Position numbers and translations under genes: made by a program. From JAXGPF01 sp964463985 (lineage in GTDB: Bacteria; Verrucomicrobiota; Kiritimatiellia; JAAZAB01): a stretch of DNA of 26,808 bases. Below the pieces are notes generated by a model. The model saw nothing but the letters and a program-made list of their open reading frames with translations, was not told where the DNA came from and ran no database searches. This document shows, one piece after another, positions 1 through 5,689 of the stretch; the first letter of the stretch is position 1; every line of letters begins with the position of its first letter. Location of the stretch: assembly GCA_964463985.1 (NCBI GenBank), contig CAYXEK010000045.1:1-26808 (forward strand). The letters run 5' to 3'.

Positions 1-54
1 AACCGGCGACGTTCAGCTTGGGAAGCTGACATTCTACCACTGAATTACTCCCGC
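1..54 (-). tRNA. tRNA-Gly(CCC), 5' part, cut by window edge
   Basis: Read on the minus strand from 54 downwards, the sequence starts GCGGGAG (acceptor 5' strand), continues through a D-arm containing TTCAGTGGTAGAA, and reaches a five-base-pair anticodon stem TCAGC/GCTGA closing the loop TTCCCAA. The loop places CCC at positions 34-36, so this is a glycine tRNA for GGG codons. The window ends inside the T-arm (GCCGGTT), so the 3' half and the acceptor 3' strand are outside. The fold and loop agree with known bacterial tRNA-Gly(CCC). No other tRNA was seen in the window. Confidence 0.93.
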
Positions 55-75
55 AACACGTCTCACTACACCGGT

Positions 76-105
76 TAAATTGGCAGAAATATCCCGCTGA
101 GTCAA
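76..105 (-). promoter_or_regulatory. Possible promoter of the tRNA-Gly gene
   Basis: On the minus strand TTGACT (105-100) is followed after 18 nt by AATTTA (81-76), ending 21 nt before the tRNA 5' end. The -35 box is good and the -10 box is weak. Position relative to the tRNA is the main support. Confidence 0.25.
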
Positions 106-194
106 TCTTATTTCCATGGATTAGCAACGGGTCGCCAGGGCCGTAAAGACGGCGCCGTGCGGAGACCGCCCCCGCCGCCTGGATCAACGTTTGC

Positions 195-223
195 TTGATA
201 AACCCCCGTTGGGAATGTATCTT
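195..223 (+). promoter_or_regulatory. Candidate sigma-70-type promoter for the dehydrogenase-pfkA pair
   Basis: TTGATA (195-200), a 17-nt spacer and TATCTT (218-223) match five of six and four of six consensus bases. They lie about 60 nt before the first start codon of the downstream two-gene unit. The rest of 61-286 shows no convincing gene. Confidence 0.35.
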
Positions 224-286
224 TGTCCGACATGGCCGGGCATGGCGCGCGGCCTGGAATGACAGGGAAGGAACGGGCCTGACATT

Positions 287-1360
287 ATGCGGCAAATTAA
301 TTTGAAATTGATTCCCGGCGACGGCATCGGGATGGAAGTCATACATGAGGCACGGCGGACACTGGAATGCCTGGCGGACAAGCACGGCGGAGTGCGGTTT
401 AAGATTGACACCATGCCCTGGGGATGCCGGTATTACCTGGAACACGGCCGCATGATGCCGGAAGATGGCCTGAAAATTCTGGCCGACTGTGACGCCATCC
501 TGCTGGGCGCCGTGGGCTTCCCCGGCGTGCCGGACCACATTTCGCTGCAATTGCTGCTGCCTATCCGCCAGCAATTCGACCAGTACGTCAATTTCCGCCC
601 GGTGAAATTGCTGGAAGGGCTGGATTCCCCGCTGAAGGTCAATTCCAATAGCGACATTGATTTTGTGGTCATCCGCGAGAATACCGAGGGCGAATATTGC
701 GGCCGCGGCCATACGTACGAAGACCCGGTCAAGGGGCCGTCGGTAGTGCAGGAGTCGCATTTCAGCCGGCACGGCACCGCCCGTATCATCCGCTATGCTT
801 TCGAATACACCCGGCGCCGCGGGTGGACGGATGTCGTCAGCGCCACCAAGTCCAACGCCCTCAACCATTCCATGGTTTTCTGGGACGGGATTTTCAATGA
901 AATCCGGTCGGATTACCCCGATATCCGCAGCCGCTGCGTCCACGTGGACGCGCTGGCCGGCTGGTTTATTCTGCATCCCAAATCACTGCGGACGGTGGTG
1001 GCGAGCAACCTGTTTGGCGATATTCTGACGGACCTGGGGTCGGCAATGCTGGGCGGCATCGGCATCTCGCCTTCCGCCAATATCAACCCCGAGAAAAAAT
1101 TCCCCAGCATGTTCGAGCCGGTGCATGGCTCCGCCCCGGATATTGCCGGCAAGGGCATCGCCAATCCCGTCGGCGCCCTGTGGTCCACGGCCCTGATGCT
1201 GGAACATCTGGGGGAACAAGGCATGGCGGATAGTTTGATGGCGGCCTTGGGCGGCGTCCTGGCGGAGCGCCGGGTCCGCACGCCGGACCTGGGCGGCACG
1301 GCAACCACTGCGCAGATGGCGGATGCCGTTATCGCCCGGCTTAAACAGGGAGATGCTTAA
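287..1360 (+). CDS. Tartrate/D-malate-type decarboxylating dehydrogenase (isocitrate/isopropylmalate dehydrogenase family)
   Basis: The 357-residue protein has the whole NAD-dependent beta-hydroxyacid oxidative decarboxylase fold. Visible motifs are the N-terminal PGDGIG (10-15), RENTEGEY (130-137), the catalytic-type lysine in ATKSNA (K188), the metal aspartates D221, D245 and D249 (HVDAL, LFGDILTDL) and the NAD-binding loop HGSAPDIAGKGIANP (280-294). The stretches YYLEHGRMMPEDG (49-61) and VPDHISL (81-87) followed by FDQY are typical of the tartrate dehydrogenase / D-malate dehydrogenase branch rather than leuB or icd. Expected reaction: oxidation and decarboxylation of D-malate or tartrate to pyruvate or related products. 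The ATG is preceded by an AGGGAAGGAAC ribosome-binding region. The gene ends 2 nt before pfkA, so the two are probably cotranscribed. Substrate cannot be fixed from sequence; 3-isopropylmalate or isocitrate is less likely. Confidence 0.85.
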   Translation: MRQINLKLIPGDGIGMEVIHEARRTLECLADKHGGVRFKIDTMPWGCRYYLEHGRMMPEDGLKILADCDAILLGAVGFPGVPDHISLQLLLPIRQQFDQYVNFRPVKLLEGLDSPLKVNSNSDIDFVVIRENTEGEYCGRGHTYEDPVKGPSVVQESHFSRHGTARIIRYAFEYTRRRGWTDVVSATKSNALNHSMVFWDGIFNEIRSDYPDIRSRCVHVDALAGWFILHPKSLRTVVASNLFGDILTDLGSAMLGGIGISPSANINPEKKFPSMFEPVHGSAPDIAGKGIANPVGALWSTALMLEHLGEQGMADSLMAALGGVLAERRVRTPDLGGTATTAQMADAVIARLKQGDA

Positions 1361-1362
1361 CG

Positions 1363-2664
1363 ATGAATCAGAACACCGAGATAACCGTATTAGGCGCGCC
1401 GGCGCATGCTTCGCCGTTGCATCTGGCTGTAGATTGCAACAAAAACACATGCAGTTTTGTCCCGGAGGCCGCCCGCGTCCGGTTCCAGGCGGAAATCAAC
1501 ACCGGCCATGATGAGCCGGACATGCTGTTTGAAAAGGCCGGTCCGCGCGCCAAAATCTTTTTCGAGCCGGCGCGCGCGCGGGCGGCGATTGTCACCTGCG
1601 GCGGGCTTTGTCCCGGCTTGAACAACGTCATTCGTTCGGCCTTCCTGGAGTTGCATCACAATTATGGCGTGCCGGACGTGCTGGGCATCCGGTACGGGTA
1701 CCAGGGGCTGAACCCTGAAATCGGTCTGCCGCCGGTCAAGTTGACCACGGATTTCGTGGATGACATCCATACTGAAGGCGGCACGGCGCTGGGGTCATCC
1801 CGCGGGCAGCAGCCGATCGGGACCATGGTGGATTTCCTGGAACGCGAAAAAATCAACATCCTGTTATGCGTCGGCGGCGACGGCACCCAGCGCGGCGCCC
1901 ATGCCATTGCACTGGAGGCGCGGCGGCGGGGCCTGCCGCTGGCGGTGGTCGGCGTGCCCAAGACGATTGACAACGATATCTGCTACGTCCGCCAGAGTTT
2001 CGGCTATTTTACCGCGGTTGAGAAAGCGCGCGAAGTCCTGGCCTGCGCGCATAACGAGGCCAAAGGCGCGCCGAACGGCATCGGCCTGGTGAAATTGATG
2101 GGGCGCGATGCCGGCTACATCGCCGCCGGCGCCACGCTCGCCAGCCAGGAGGTAAATTTTACCATCATTCCCGAAGTGCCCTTTCGGCTGGAAGGCGAGC
2201 AGGGTTTTTTAAATGTGCTGCGCCGCCGCATCCAGGCCCGCGGCCATGCCGTGATCGTGGTGGCGGAAGGCGCCGGGCAGGACCTGCTGCCGACCGGCGC
2301 GGCGGCCTTTGACGCTTCGGGCAACCAACTGCACCAGGATATCGGCACATTCCTGCGGGACCGGATTCTGGGGTATTTCCGGGAGCAGAAAATACCCGTC
2401 AACATGAAATACATGGAGCCGGGCTATTTCATCCGCAGCGTGCCGGCCGACGCCGAAGACAGCCTGCTGTGCGATCAGTTCGCGCGCCAGGCGGTGCATG
2501 CCGCCCTGGCCGGCAAAACCGACATGCTGGTGGGGCACTGGTCGGGATTTTTCATCCACGTGCCGATTGCCATGGCGGTGGCCCAGAAGCGCAATCTCAA
2601 TCCCGCCCGGCCGATGTGGAACAGCGTGATTGCCGCCACCGGCCAGCCGCGGCAATGGGAGTGA
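1363..2664 (+). CDS. pfkA: 6-phosphofructokinase, plant-like ATP-dependent group
   Basis: This 433-residue protein phosphorylates fructose 6-phosphate in glycolysis. An N-terminal extension of about 70 residues precedes the PFK core, which begins at AAIVTCGGLCPGLNNVIR. The nucleotide motif is GGDGT (171-175): glycine at the deciding position is the ATP-type residue, whereas PPi enzymes usually have aspartate there. The catalytic loop is PKTIDND (199-205), with the lysine found in PPi-PFKs and in plant/Treponema-type ATP-PFKs. MGRDAGYIA (246-254) is the fructose 6-phosphate region. The glycine plus lysine combination points to the long, non-allosteric plant-like group. The start codon follows AGGGAG within the end of the upstream gene. 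Phosphoryl donor assignment is from these residues only. Confidence 0.92.
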   Translation: MNQNTEITVLGAPAHASPLHLAVDCNKNTCSFVPEAARVRFQAEINTGHDEPDMLFEKAGPRAKIFFEPARARAAIVTCGGLCPGLNNVIRSAFLELHHNYGVPDVLGIRYGYQGLNPEIGLPPVKLTTDFVDDIHTEGGTALGSSRGQQPIGTMVDFLEREKINILLCVGGDGTQRGAHAIALEARRRGLPLAVVGVPKTIDNDICYVRQSFGYFTAVEKAREVLACAHNEAKGAPNGIGLVKLMGRDAGYIAAGATLASQEVNFTIIPEVPFRLEGEQGFLNVLRRRIQARGHAVIVVAEGAGQDLLPTGAAAFDASGNQLHQDIGTFLRDRILGYFREQKIPVNMKYMEPGYFIRSVPADAEDSLLCDQFARQAVHAALAGKTDMLVGHWSGFFIHVPIAMAVAQKRNLNPARPMWNSVIAATGQPRQWE

Positions 2665-2689
2665 ACGGCTTTGGCGTGTTTGTAGAATC

Positions 2690-2740
2690 AGCCCCGCAGG
2701 GGCGAAACATAATGGATGTGGGATGCGCCCCAGTCCCAGG
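2690..2740 (+). repeat. REP-like hairpin plus 29-nt shared tail
   Basis: AGCCCCGCAGGGGCG at 2690-2704 can fold as a GCCCC/GGGGC hairpin and is followed by AAACAT. The next 29 nt (2712-2740) match 4801-4829 at 27 positions, so this is a copy of the same repeat family that surrounds the transposase 1.6 kb downstream. It lies just after the pfkA stop and could also act as a 3' hairpin for that transcript. Confidence 0.75.
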
Positions 2741-2804
2741 AGTCACCCCACAACAGGAACTGCTTGCCGCCGGCGCTGCCGGGGTGGGATTGATGGCTGC
2801 TGAT

Positions 2805-2836
2805 ATATTCCTTGAATATTACCAGGCAGTCTGGTA
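2805..2836 (+). promoter_or_regulatory. Two adjoining palindromes before the AAA ATPase gene
   Basis: ATATTC-N3-GAATAT (2805-2819) is followed immediately by TACCAG-N5-CTGGTA (2820-2836), both perfect six-base arms, ending 12 nt before the start codon at 2849. The arrangement could be an operator pair or a leader hairpin that covers the start region; no clear Shine-Dalgarno is present between it and the ATG. Function is inferred only from position and symmetry. Confidence 0.4.
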
Positions 2837-2848
2837 AATTTCAATGAT

Positions 2849-4012
2849 ATGAAATGGCTGAATAGAGAATGGCTCGAGCGGCGTGTTGCCGCCTTGACGC
2901 GGGAATATCCGGTGACGCTGCTCTCCGGACCGCGCCAATGCGGCAAGACCAGCCTTGCCCGGCGCATTGCGGCCAACCGGAAGGCGACCTGTTTTGACTT
3001 GGAGGATCCGGAGACGACGCTGTTGCCGGAAGTTGCCGGGGCGATGTTGAAAGATTTAAAGGGGTTGGTTGTTATTGACGAAATACAGCGCCAGCCGGGT
3101 TTGTTCAACTTGTTGCGGGTGCTGTCTGACCGGCATCCGGCGCCGGCGCGTTTTCTAATTCTGGGCAGCGCTTCGCCGATGATCCTGCAGGGAGCTTCCC
3201 AATCGCTGGCCGGACGGGTGGCTTATGTGGATATGGGTGGGTTTTCATTGGATGAGGTAGGCAACGCAAACTGGAAACGCCTTTGGTTGCGCGGCGGATT
3301 TCCGCGGGCGTATCTGGCGGGTTCCAACGACAAGAGCCATGCATGGCGTTTGAACTTCATTCAGTCGTTTCTTGAGCGTGATATCCCCTTGCTTGGCATC
3401 AGGGTGCCCCCGGTGGCGCTGCGCCGGTTTTGGATGATGTTGGCTCATTATCATGGCCAGATATGGAATGCCGCGGAACTGGCTCGGGCAATGGGTGTTA
3501 AGGAGGATACCGCCAGGCATTATCTGGATATTTTGACCGGGTCGTATATGGTGCGCACACTGGCACCGTGGTTCGAGAATGTCGGCAAGCGTCTGGTGAA
3601 AGCCCCAAAAGTATATTTCCGGGATACCGGGTTGCTGCATTCCCTCTTGGGAATCAAAACACTCGGACAGGCGATGAATTTTCCCCGCCTGGGATTCGCT
3701 TGGGAGGGTTTCGCCATGAATGAGGTTATTCGGGCAATCGGGGCGGACCGCGACGCATACTATTATCGAACCCATGCCGGCACGGAGTTAGACCTTGTGG
3801 TTATACGGGGCGGCAAACGGTATGGTTTTGAGTTCAAGTTTGAGGATTCCCCAAGGCCGACCAAATCCATGCACTTGTCCATCAATGACCTCGGGCTTGA
3901 GCATCTGTGGGTCGTTTCCACGGGAACCCGTTCTTTGCCGCTGGCCGACCGTATCAGCACGCTGCCGCTGAATCTGATAGAAAGCATTGCCGGAAAATTG
4001 AGGCAGGAATAA
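2849..4012 (+). CDS. AAA_14-type ATPase with C-terminal DUF4143 domain
   Basis: The 387-residue protein has an N-terminal P-loop ATPase: Walker A GPRQCGKT (27-34), Walker B LVVIDEIQ (73-80, D77/E78) and a sensor-like LILGSASP. The C-terminal half carries a winged-helix-like stretch (WNAAELARAMGVKEDTARHY) and the DUF4143 end, with KVYFRDTGLLHSLLG and a late region resembling a restriction-nuclease-like fold (TELDLVVIRGGKRYGFEFKF). Such proteins are abundant in accessory regions of bacteria and archaea; their physiological role is not established. It stands alone between REP-type repeats, after two palindromes, with no visible partner gene in the same unit. The start at 2849 is the first ATG giving the complete domain. 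Family assignment is firm; function is unknown. Confidence 0.85.
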   Translation: MKWLNREWLERRVAALTREYPVTLLSGPRQCGKTSLARRIAANRKATCFDLEDPETTLLPEVAGAMLKDLKGLVVIDEIQRQPGLFNLLRVLSDRHPAPARFLILGSASPMILQGASQSLAGRVAYVDMGGFSLDEVGNANWKRLWLRGGFPRAYLAGSNDKSHAWRLNFIQSFLERDIPLLGIRVPPVALRRFWMMLAHYHGQIWNAAELARAMGVKEDTARHYLDILTGSYMVRTLAPWFENVGKRLVKAPKVYFRDTGLLHSLLGIKTLGQAMNFPRLGFAWEGFAMNEVIRAIGADRDAYYYRTHAGTELDLVVIRGGKRYGFEFKFEDSPRPTKSMHLSINDLGLEHLWVVSTGTRSLPLADRISTLPLNLIESIAGKLRQE

Positions 4013-4084
4013 TCACCATGCTGATAACCAGCATCAATCATGAACATCCGATACCGGAACGGTCTCGCGCGCAGGAGAGGACTC

Positions 4085-4135
4085 AGCCCCGCAGGGGCGA
4101 CACATACCAGATTGGGTCCAGCCCCGCAGGGGCGA
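4085..4135 (+). repeat. Two REP-like hairpins (AGCCCCGCAGGGGCG)
   Basis: Identical copies lie at 4085-4100 and 4120-4135, separated by CACATACCAG and nine further bases. The second copy runs directly into the N block, which suggests that this repeat stopped the assembler. Confidence 0.85.
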
Positions 4136-4235
4136 NNNNNNNNNNNNNNNNNNNNNNNNNNNNNNNNNNNNNNNNNNNNNNNNNNNNNNNNNNNNNNNNN
4201 NNNNNNNNNNNNNNNNNNNNNNNNNNNNNNNNNNN
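4136..4235. other. Assembly gap (100 N) inside a repeat
   Basis: Exactly 100 N. Unlike the other two gaps its flanks are not identical; both flanks are REP-family sequence, so the break is probably a genuine unresolved repeat of unknown length. Confidence 0.95.
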
Positions 4236-4305
4236 ACATACCAGCCCAGGGCAACGCCCTGGGAACCGAACAGAGATAATGAATCAGCCCTGAAAGGGCG
4301 TGACA
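4236..4305 (+). repeat. Left REP pair of the transposase frame
   Basis: ACATACCAG is followed by a hairpin CCCAGGGC-AAC-GCCCTGGG (4245-4263), and then by AGCCCTGAAAGGGCGTGACA (4286-4305). The second element is a perfect 20-nt reverse complement of 4780-4799, and the first is mirrored at 4824-4842. They lie upstream of the transposase start. Confidence 0.9.
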
Positions 4306-4799
4306 AAAAAGACAACCATGGCCCAATCTCTCTCTCAAATCCTTTTGCACCTCGTGTTCAGCACCAAGAACCGTGAACCGTGGGTCAGGCCGGAAGTCCG
4401 CCCGGCCCTTCACGCCTATCTGGCCGGAGCCGTGCGCGCCCTGAACGCCGAGGCCTACCGTGTGGGCGGCGTTGCCGACCATGTGCATATTGCCTGCACG
4501 TTGCCGCGCACGTTGAGCGTGAGCAAGTTGCTGGAAGAGATCAAGAAGTCATCGTCCGCATGGATCAAGCAACAGACGCCGACATGCCAAGGTTTCGCAT
4601 GGCAAGCCGGTTATGGGGCGTTCTCACTTGGTCAATCGCAATTGGCCGCATTGATAGCGTATATTGATAATCAGGAGGAACATCACCGGAAGCGGACGTT
4701 CAAGGAGGAGTATATCGAGTTTCTTAAGTTGTATGGCGTGGATTACGACGAGAGGTACGTGTGGGATTGAACTCGGTTATGTCACGCCCTTTCAGGGCT
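4286..4799 (+). mobile_element. REP-associated transposase unit bounded by 20-nt inverted repeats
   Basis: The transposase gene lies between AGCCCTGAAAGGGCGTGACA and its perfect complement, with a second hairpin type mirrored further out on both sides (4245-4263 and 4824-4842). This is the organisation expected for a RAYT gene with its cognate REP/BIME sequences, single-copy in the window, rather than a classical IS with transposase-flanking terminal repeats and target duplication. Limits of any mobile unit are uncertain because of the N block on the left. Confidence 0.7.
4318..4770 (+). CDS. REP-associated tyrosine transposase, IS200/IS605 TnpA-like (Y1, HUH)
   Basis: The 150-residue protein has the single-strand DNA transposase fold: the metal-binding HxH in DHVHIA (H55, H57) and a tyrosine in AYIDNQ (Y115) at the catalytic helix, followed by EEHHRK. 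Length and motifs match Y1_Tnp proteins of the IS200 and RAYT type. Such enzymes bind and cut REP hairpins, which fits the hairpins immediately on both sides. A GTG at 4300 would extend the frame by six residues but lies in the left REP; the ATG at 4318 is preferred because the family usually begins near this MAQSLS segment. There is no strong ribosome-binding site, so expression may be low. No TnpB partner is present. Confidence 0.9.
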   Translation: MAQSLSQILLHLVFSTKNREPWVRPEVRPALHAYLAGAVRALNAEAYRVGGVADHVHIACTLPRTLSVSKLLEEIKKSSSAWIKQQTPTCQGFAWQAGYGAFSLGQSQLAALIAYIDNQEEHHRKRTFKEEYIEFLKLYGVDYDERYVWD

Positions 4800-4868
4800 C
4801 ATGGATGTGGGATGCGACCCAGACCCAGGGCGTTGCCCTGGGCTGGTATGTACCGCCCCTTCGGGGCT
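4780..4868 (-). repeat. Right REP cluster, mirrored orientation
   Basis: This contains the reverse complement of the left REP (4780-4799), the reverse-oriented CCCAGGGC-GTT-GCCCTGGG hairpin (4824-4842) followed by CTGGTATGT, and a third hairpin CGCCCCTTCGGGGCT (4854-4868). It begins 9 nt after the transposase stop and could also end its transcript. Confidence 0.88.
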
Positions 4869-4886
4869 GGTCGCACGCGTACCACC

Positions 4887-5213
4887 AGCATCAGCCTGCG
4901 CTCGATCATCTTTCGCGAACTGGTTGCCAACATCATCGCCCACCGCGAATACACCAGCGCCGCGCCGGCCACGATGATGATCTACGCCGACCGCGTGGAG
5001 TTTAAGAACCCTAACGTGCCGCACTATCACGGAAGGATCGACCCCGGCAATTTCACGCCGTTTCCCAAGAACCCGACCATCTGCAAATTCATGATCCAGA
5101 TCGGCCGCTGCGAGGAACTCGGCTCCGGCGTGCGCAAGGTGAATCTGTACCTGCCCCACTATGCCCCCGGTGCCGGCAGACCGGTGTTCGAGGATGGTGG
5201 TGGCTGTCCGGAT
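4887..5213 (+). pseudogene. Fragment of an AlbA_2/HATPase_c_4-type ATP-binding protein
   Basis: An open frame of roughly 105 residues encodes FRELVANIIAHREY, then DRVEFKNPN, FPKNPTICKF and CEELGSGVRK. These are the conserved blocks of the C-terminal ATPase-like domain of AlbA_2-containing (RecG-C-terminal-like, PF13749-type) proteins, normally around 400-550 residues. The N-terminal nucleic-acid-binding domain is absent and the frame upstream runs into REP sequence with no start or ribosome-binding site of its own. The 3' end also breaks into a REP hairpin at 5217. It is therefore a remnant caught between repeats, probably inactive. Exact edges are approximate. Confidence 0.7.
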
Positions 5214-5216
5214 TCC

Positions 5217-5302
5217 AGCCCTGAAAGGGCGAAACATACCAGCCCAGGGCAACGCCCTGGGTGCAGTGCAGAAACCGAAACGGCACAAGCCCTGAAAGGG
5301 CG
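5217..5302 (+). repeat. REP cluster: two AGCCCTGAAAGGGCG copies and one CCCAGGGC hairpin
   Basis: Copies of AGCCCTGAAAGGGCG lie at 5217-5231 and 5288-5302. Between them is CCCAGGGC-AAC-GCCCTGGG (5243-5261) preceded by ACATACCAG, the same order as on the left of the transposase. All are in plus orientation. Confidence 0.88.
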
Positions 5303-5312
5303 CGACAATTCC

Positions 5313-5422
5313 TGAACCGCCATGACGCCAAGAGCGCCAAGGAGAACGGGAAGTGGCTCACACGAAGCCACGAAGAACACGAAGGCAATCCATCTTGGCG
5401 CTCTTGGCGCCTTGGCGGTTCA
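5313..5422 (+). repeat. 29-nt imperfect inverted repeat around a GAAGCCACGAAGAACACGAAG stretch
   Basis: Arms 5313-5341 and 5394-5422 are complementary at 27 of 29 positions (core CGCCAAGAGCGCCAAG). The 52-nt centre includes CACGAAGCCACGAAGAACAC. No gene is seen between 5303 and 5593; this repeat and the neighbouring N block account for that stretch. Confidence 0.8.
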
Positions 5423-5459
5423 ATGGAGATGATTTGGCATGGCAAAGAACAACACACGT

Positions 5460-5559
5460 NNNNNNNNNNNNNNNNNNNNNNNNNNNNNNNNNNNNNNNNN
5501 NNNNNNNNNNNNNNNNNNNNNNNNNNNNNNNNNNNNNNNNNNNNNNNNNNNNNNNNNNN
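5460..5559. other. Assembly gap (100 N) between identical 55-nt flanks
   Basis: The 55 nt before the gap (5405-5459) are identical to the 55 nt after it (5560-5614). This is the signature of two contigs that overlap by one k-mer and were joined with a default N block. The real sequence most likely continues from 5459 directly to 5615. Confidence 0.9.
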
Positions 5560-5593
5560 TGGCGCCTTGGCGGTTCAATGGAGATGATTTGGC

Positions 5594-5689
5594 ATGGCAA
5601 AGAACAACACACGTCTGGAACTGCTCTGGACACGCCTTCACCTGAAGGCTTCGGCGCGGCACGTCGGCAAGGAGATTTCTCATGGCTAA
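5594..5689 (+). CDS. Possible 31-residue leader ORF overlapping mod
   Basis: ATG at 5594, 10 nt after a GGAG, opens a 31-codon frame ending at TAA 5687-5689, which overlaps the mod start by 8 nt. Its first residues (MAKNNTRLELLW) resemble the beginning of the mod product (MANRPKLELTW), in a different frame. It may be a translationally coupled leader or the decayed start of an earlier mod copy. An internal GCCTTC-N4-GAAGGC hairpin lies at 5634-5649. Coding status is unproven. Confidence 0.25.
   Translation: MAKNNTRLELLWTRLHLKASARHVGKEISHG

Larger units (their letters stand above)
4013..4317. other. Intergenic stretch filled by REP repeats and an assembly gap
   Basis: This 305-nt stretch between the ATPase and the transposase holds two plus-orientation REP hairpins, 100 N, a second hairpin type and a third REP copy. 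No gene is supported in it. Short reading frames here run through the repeats and the N block. Confidence 0.7.

Noticed and set aside
4300..4317. GTG start for the transposase
   Set aside because: It lies within the left REP hairpin and adds residues not typical of the family; ATG 4318 fits better.
4085..5302. A CRISPR array
   Set aside because: The repeats are short hairpins in both orientations with irregular spacing, next to a RAYT-type gene and without cas genes.
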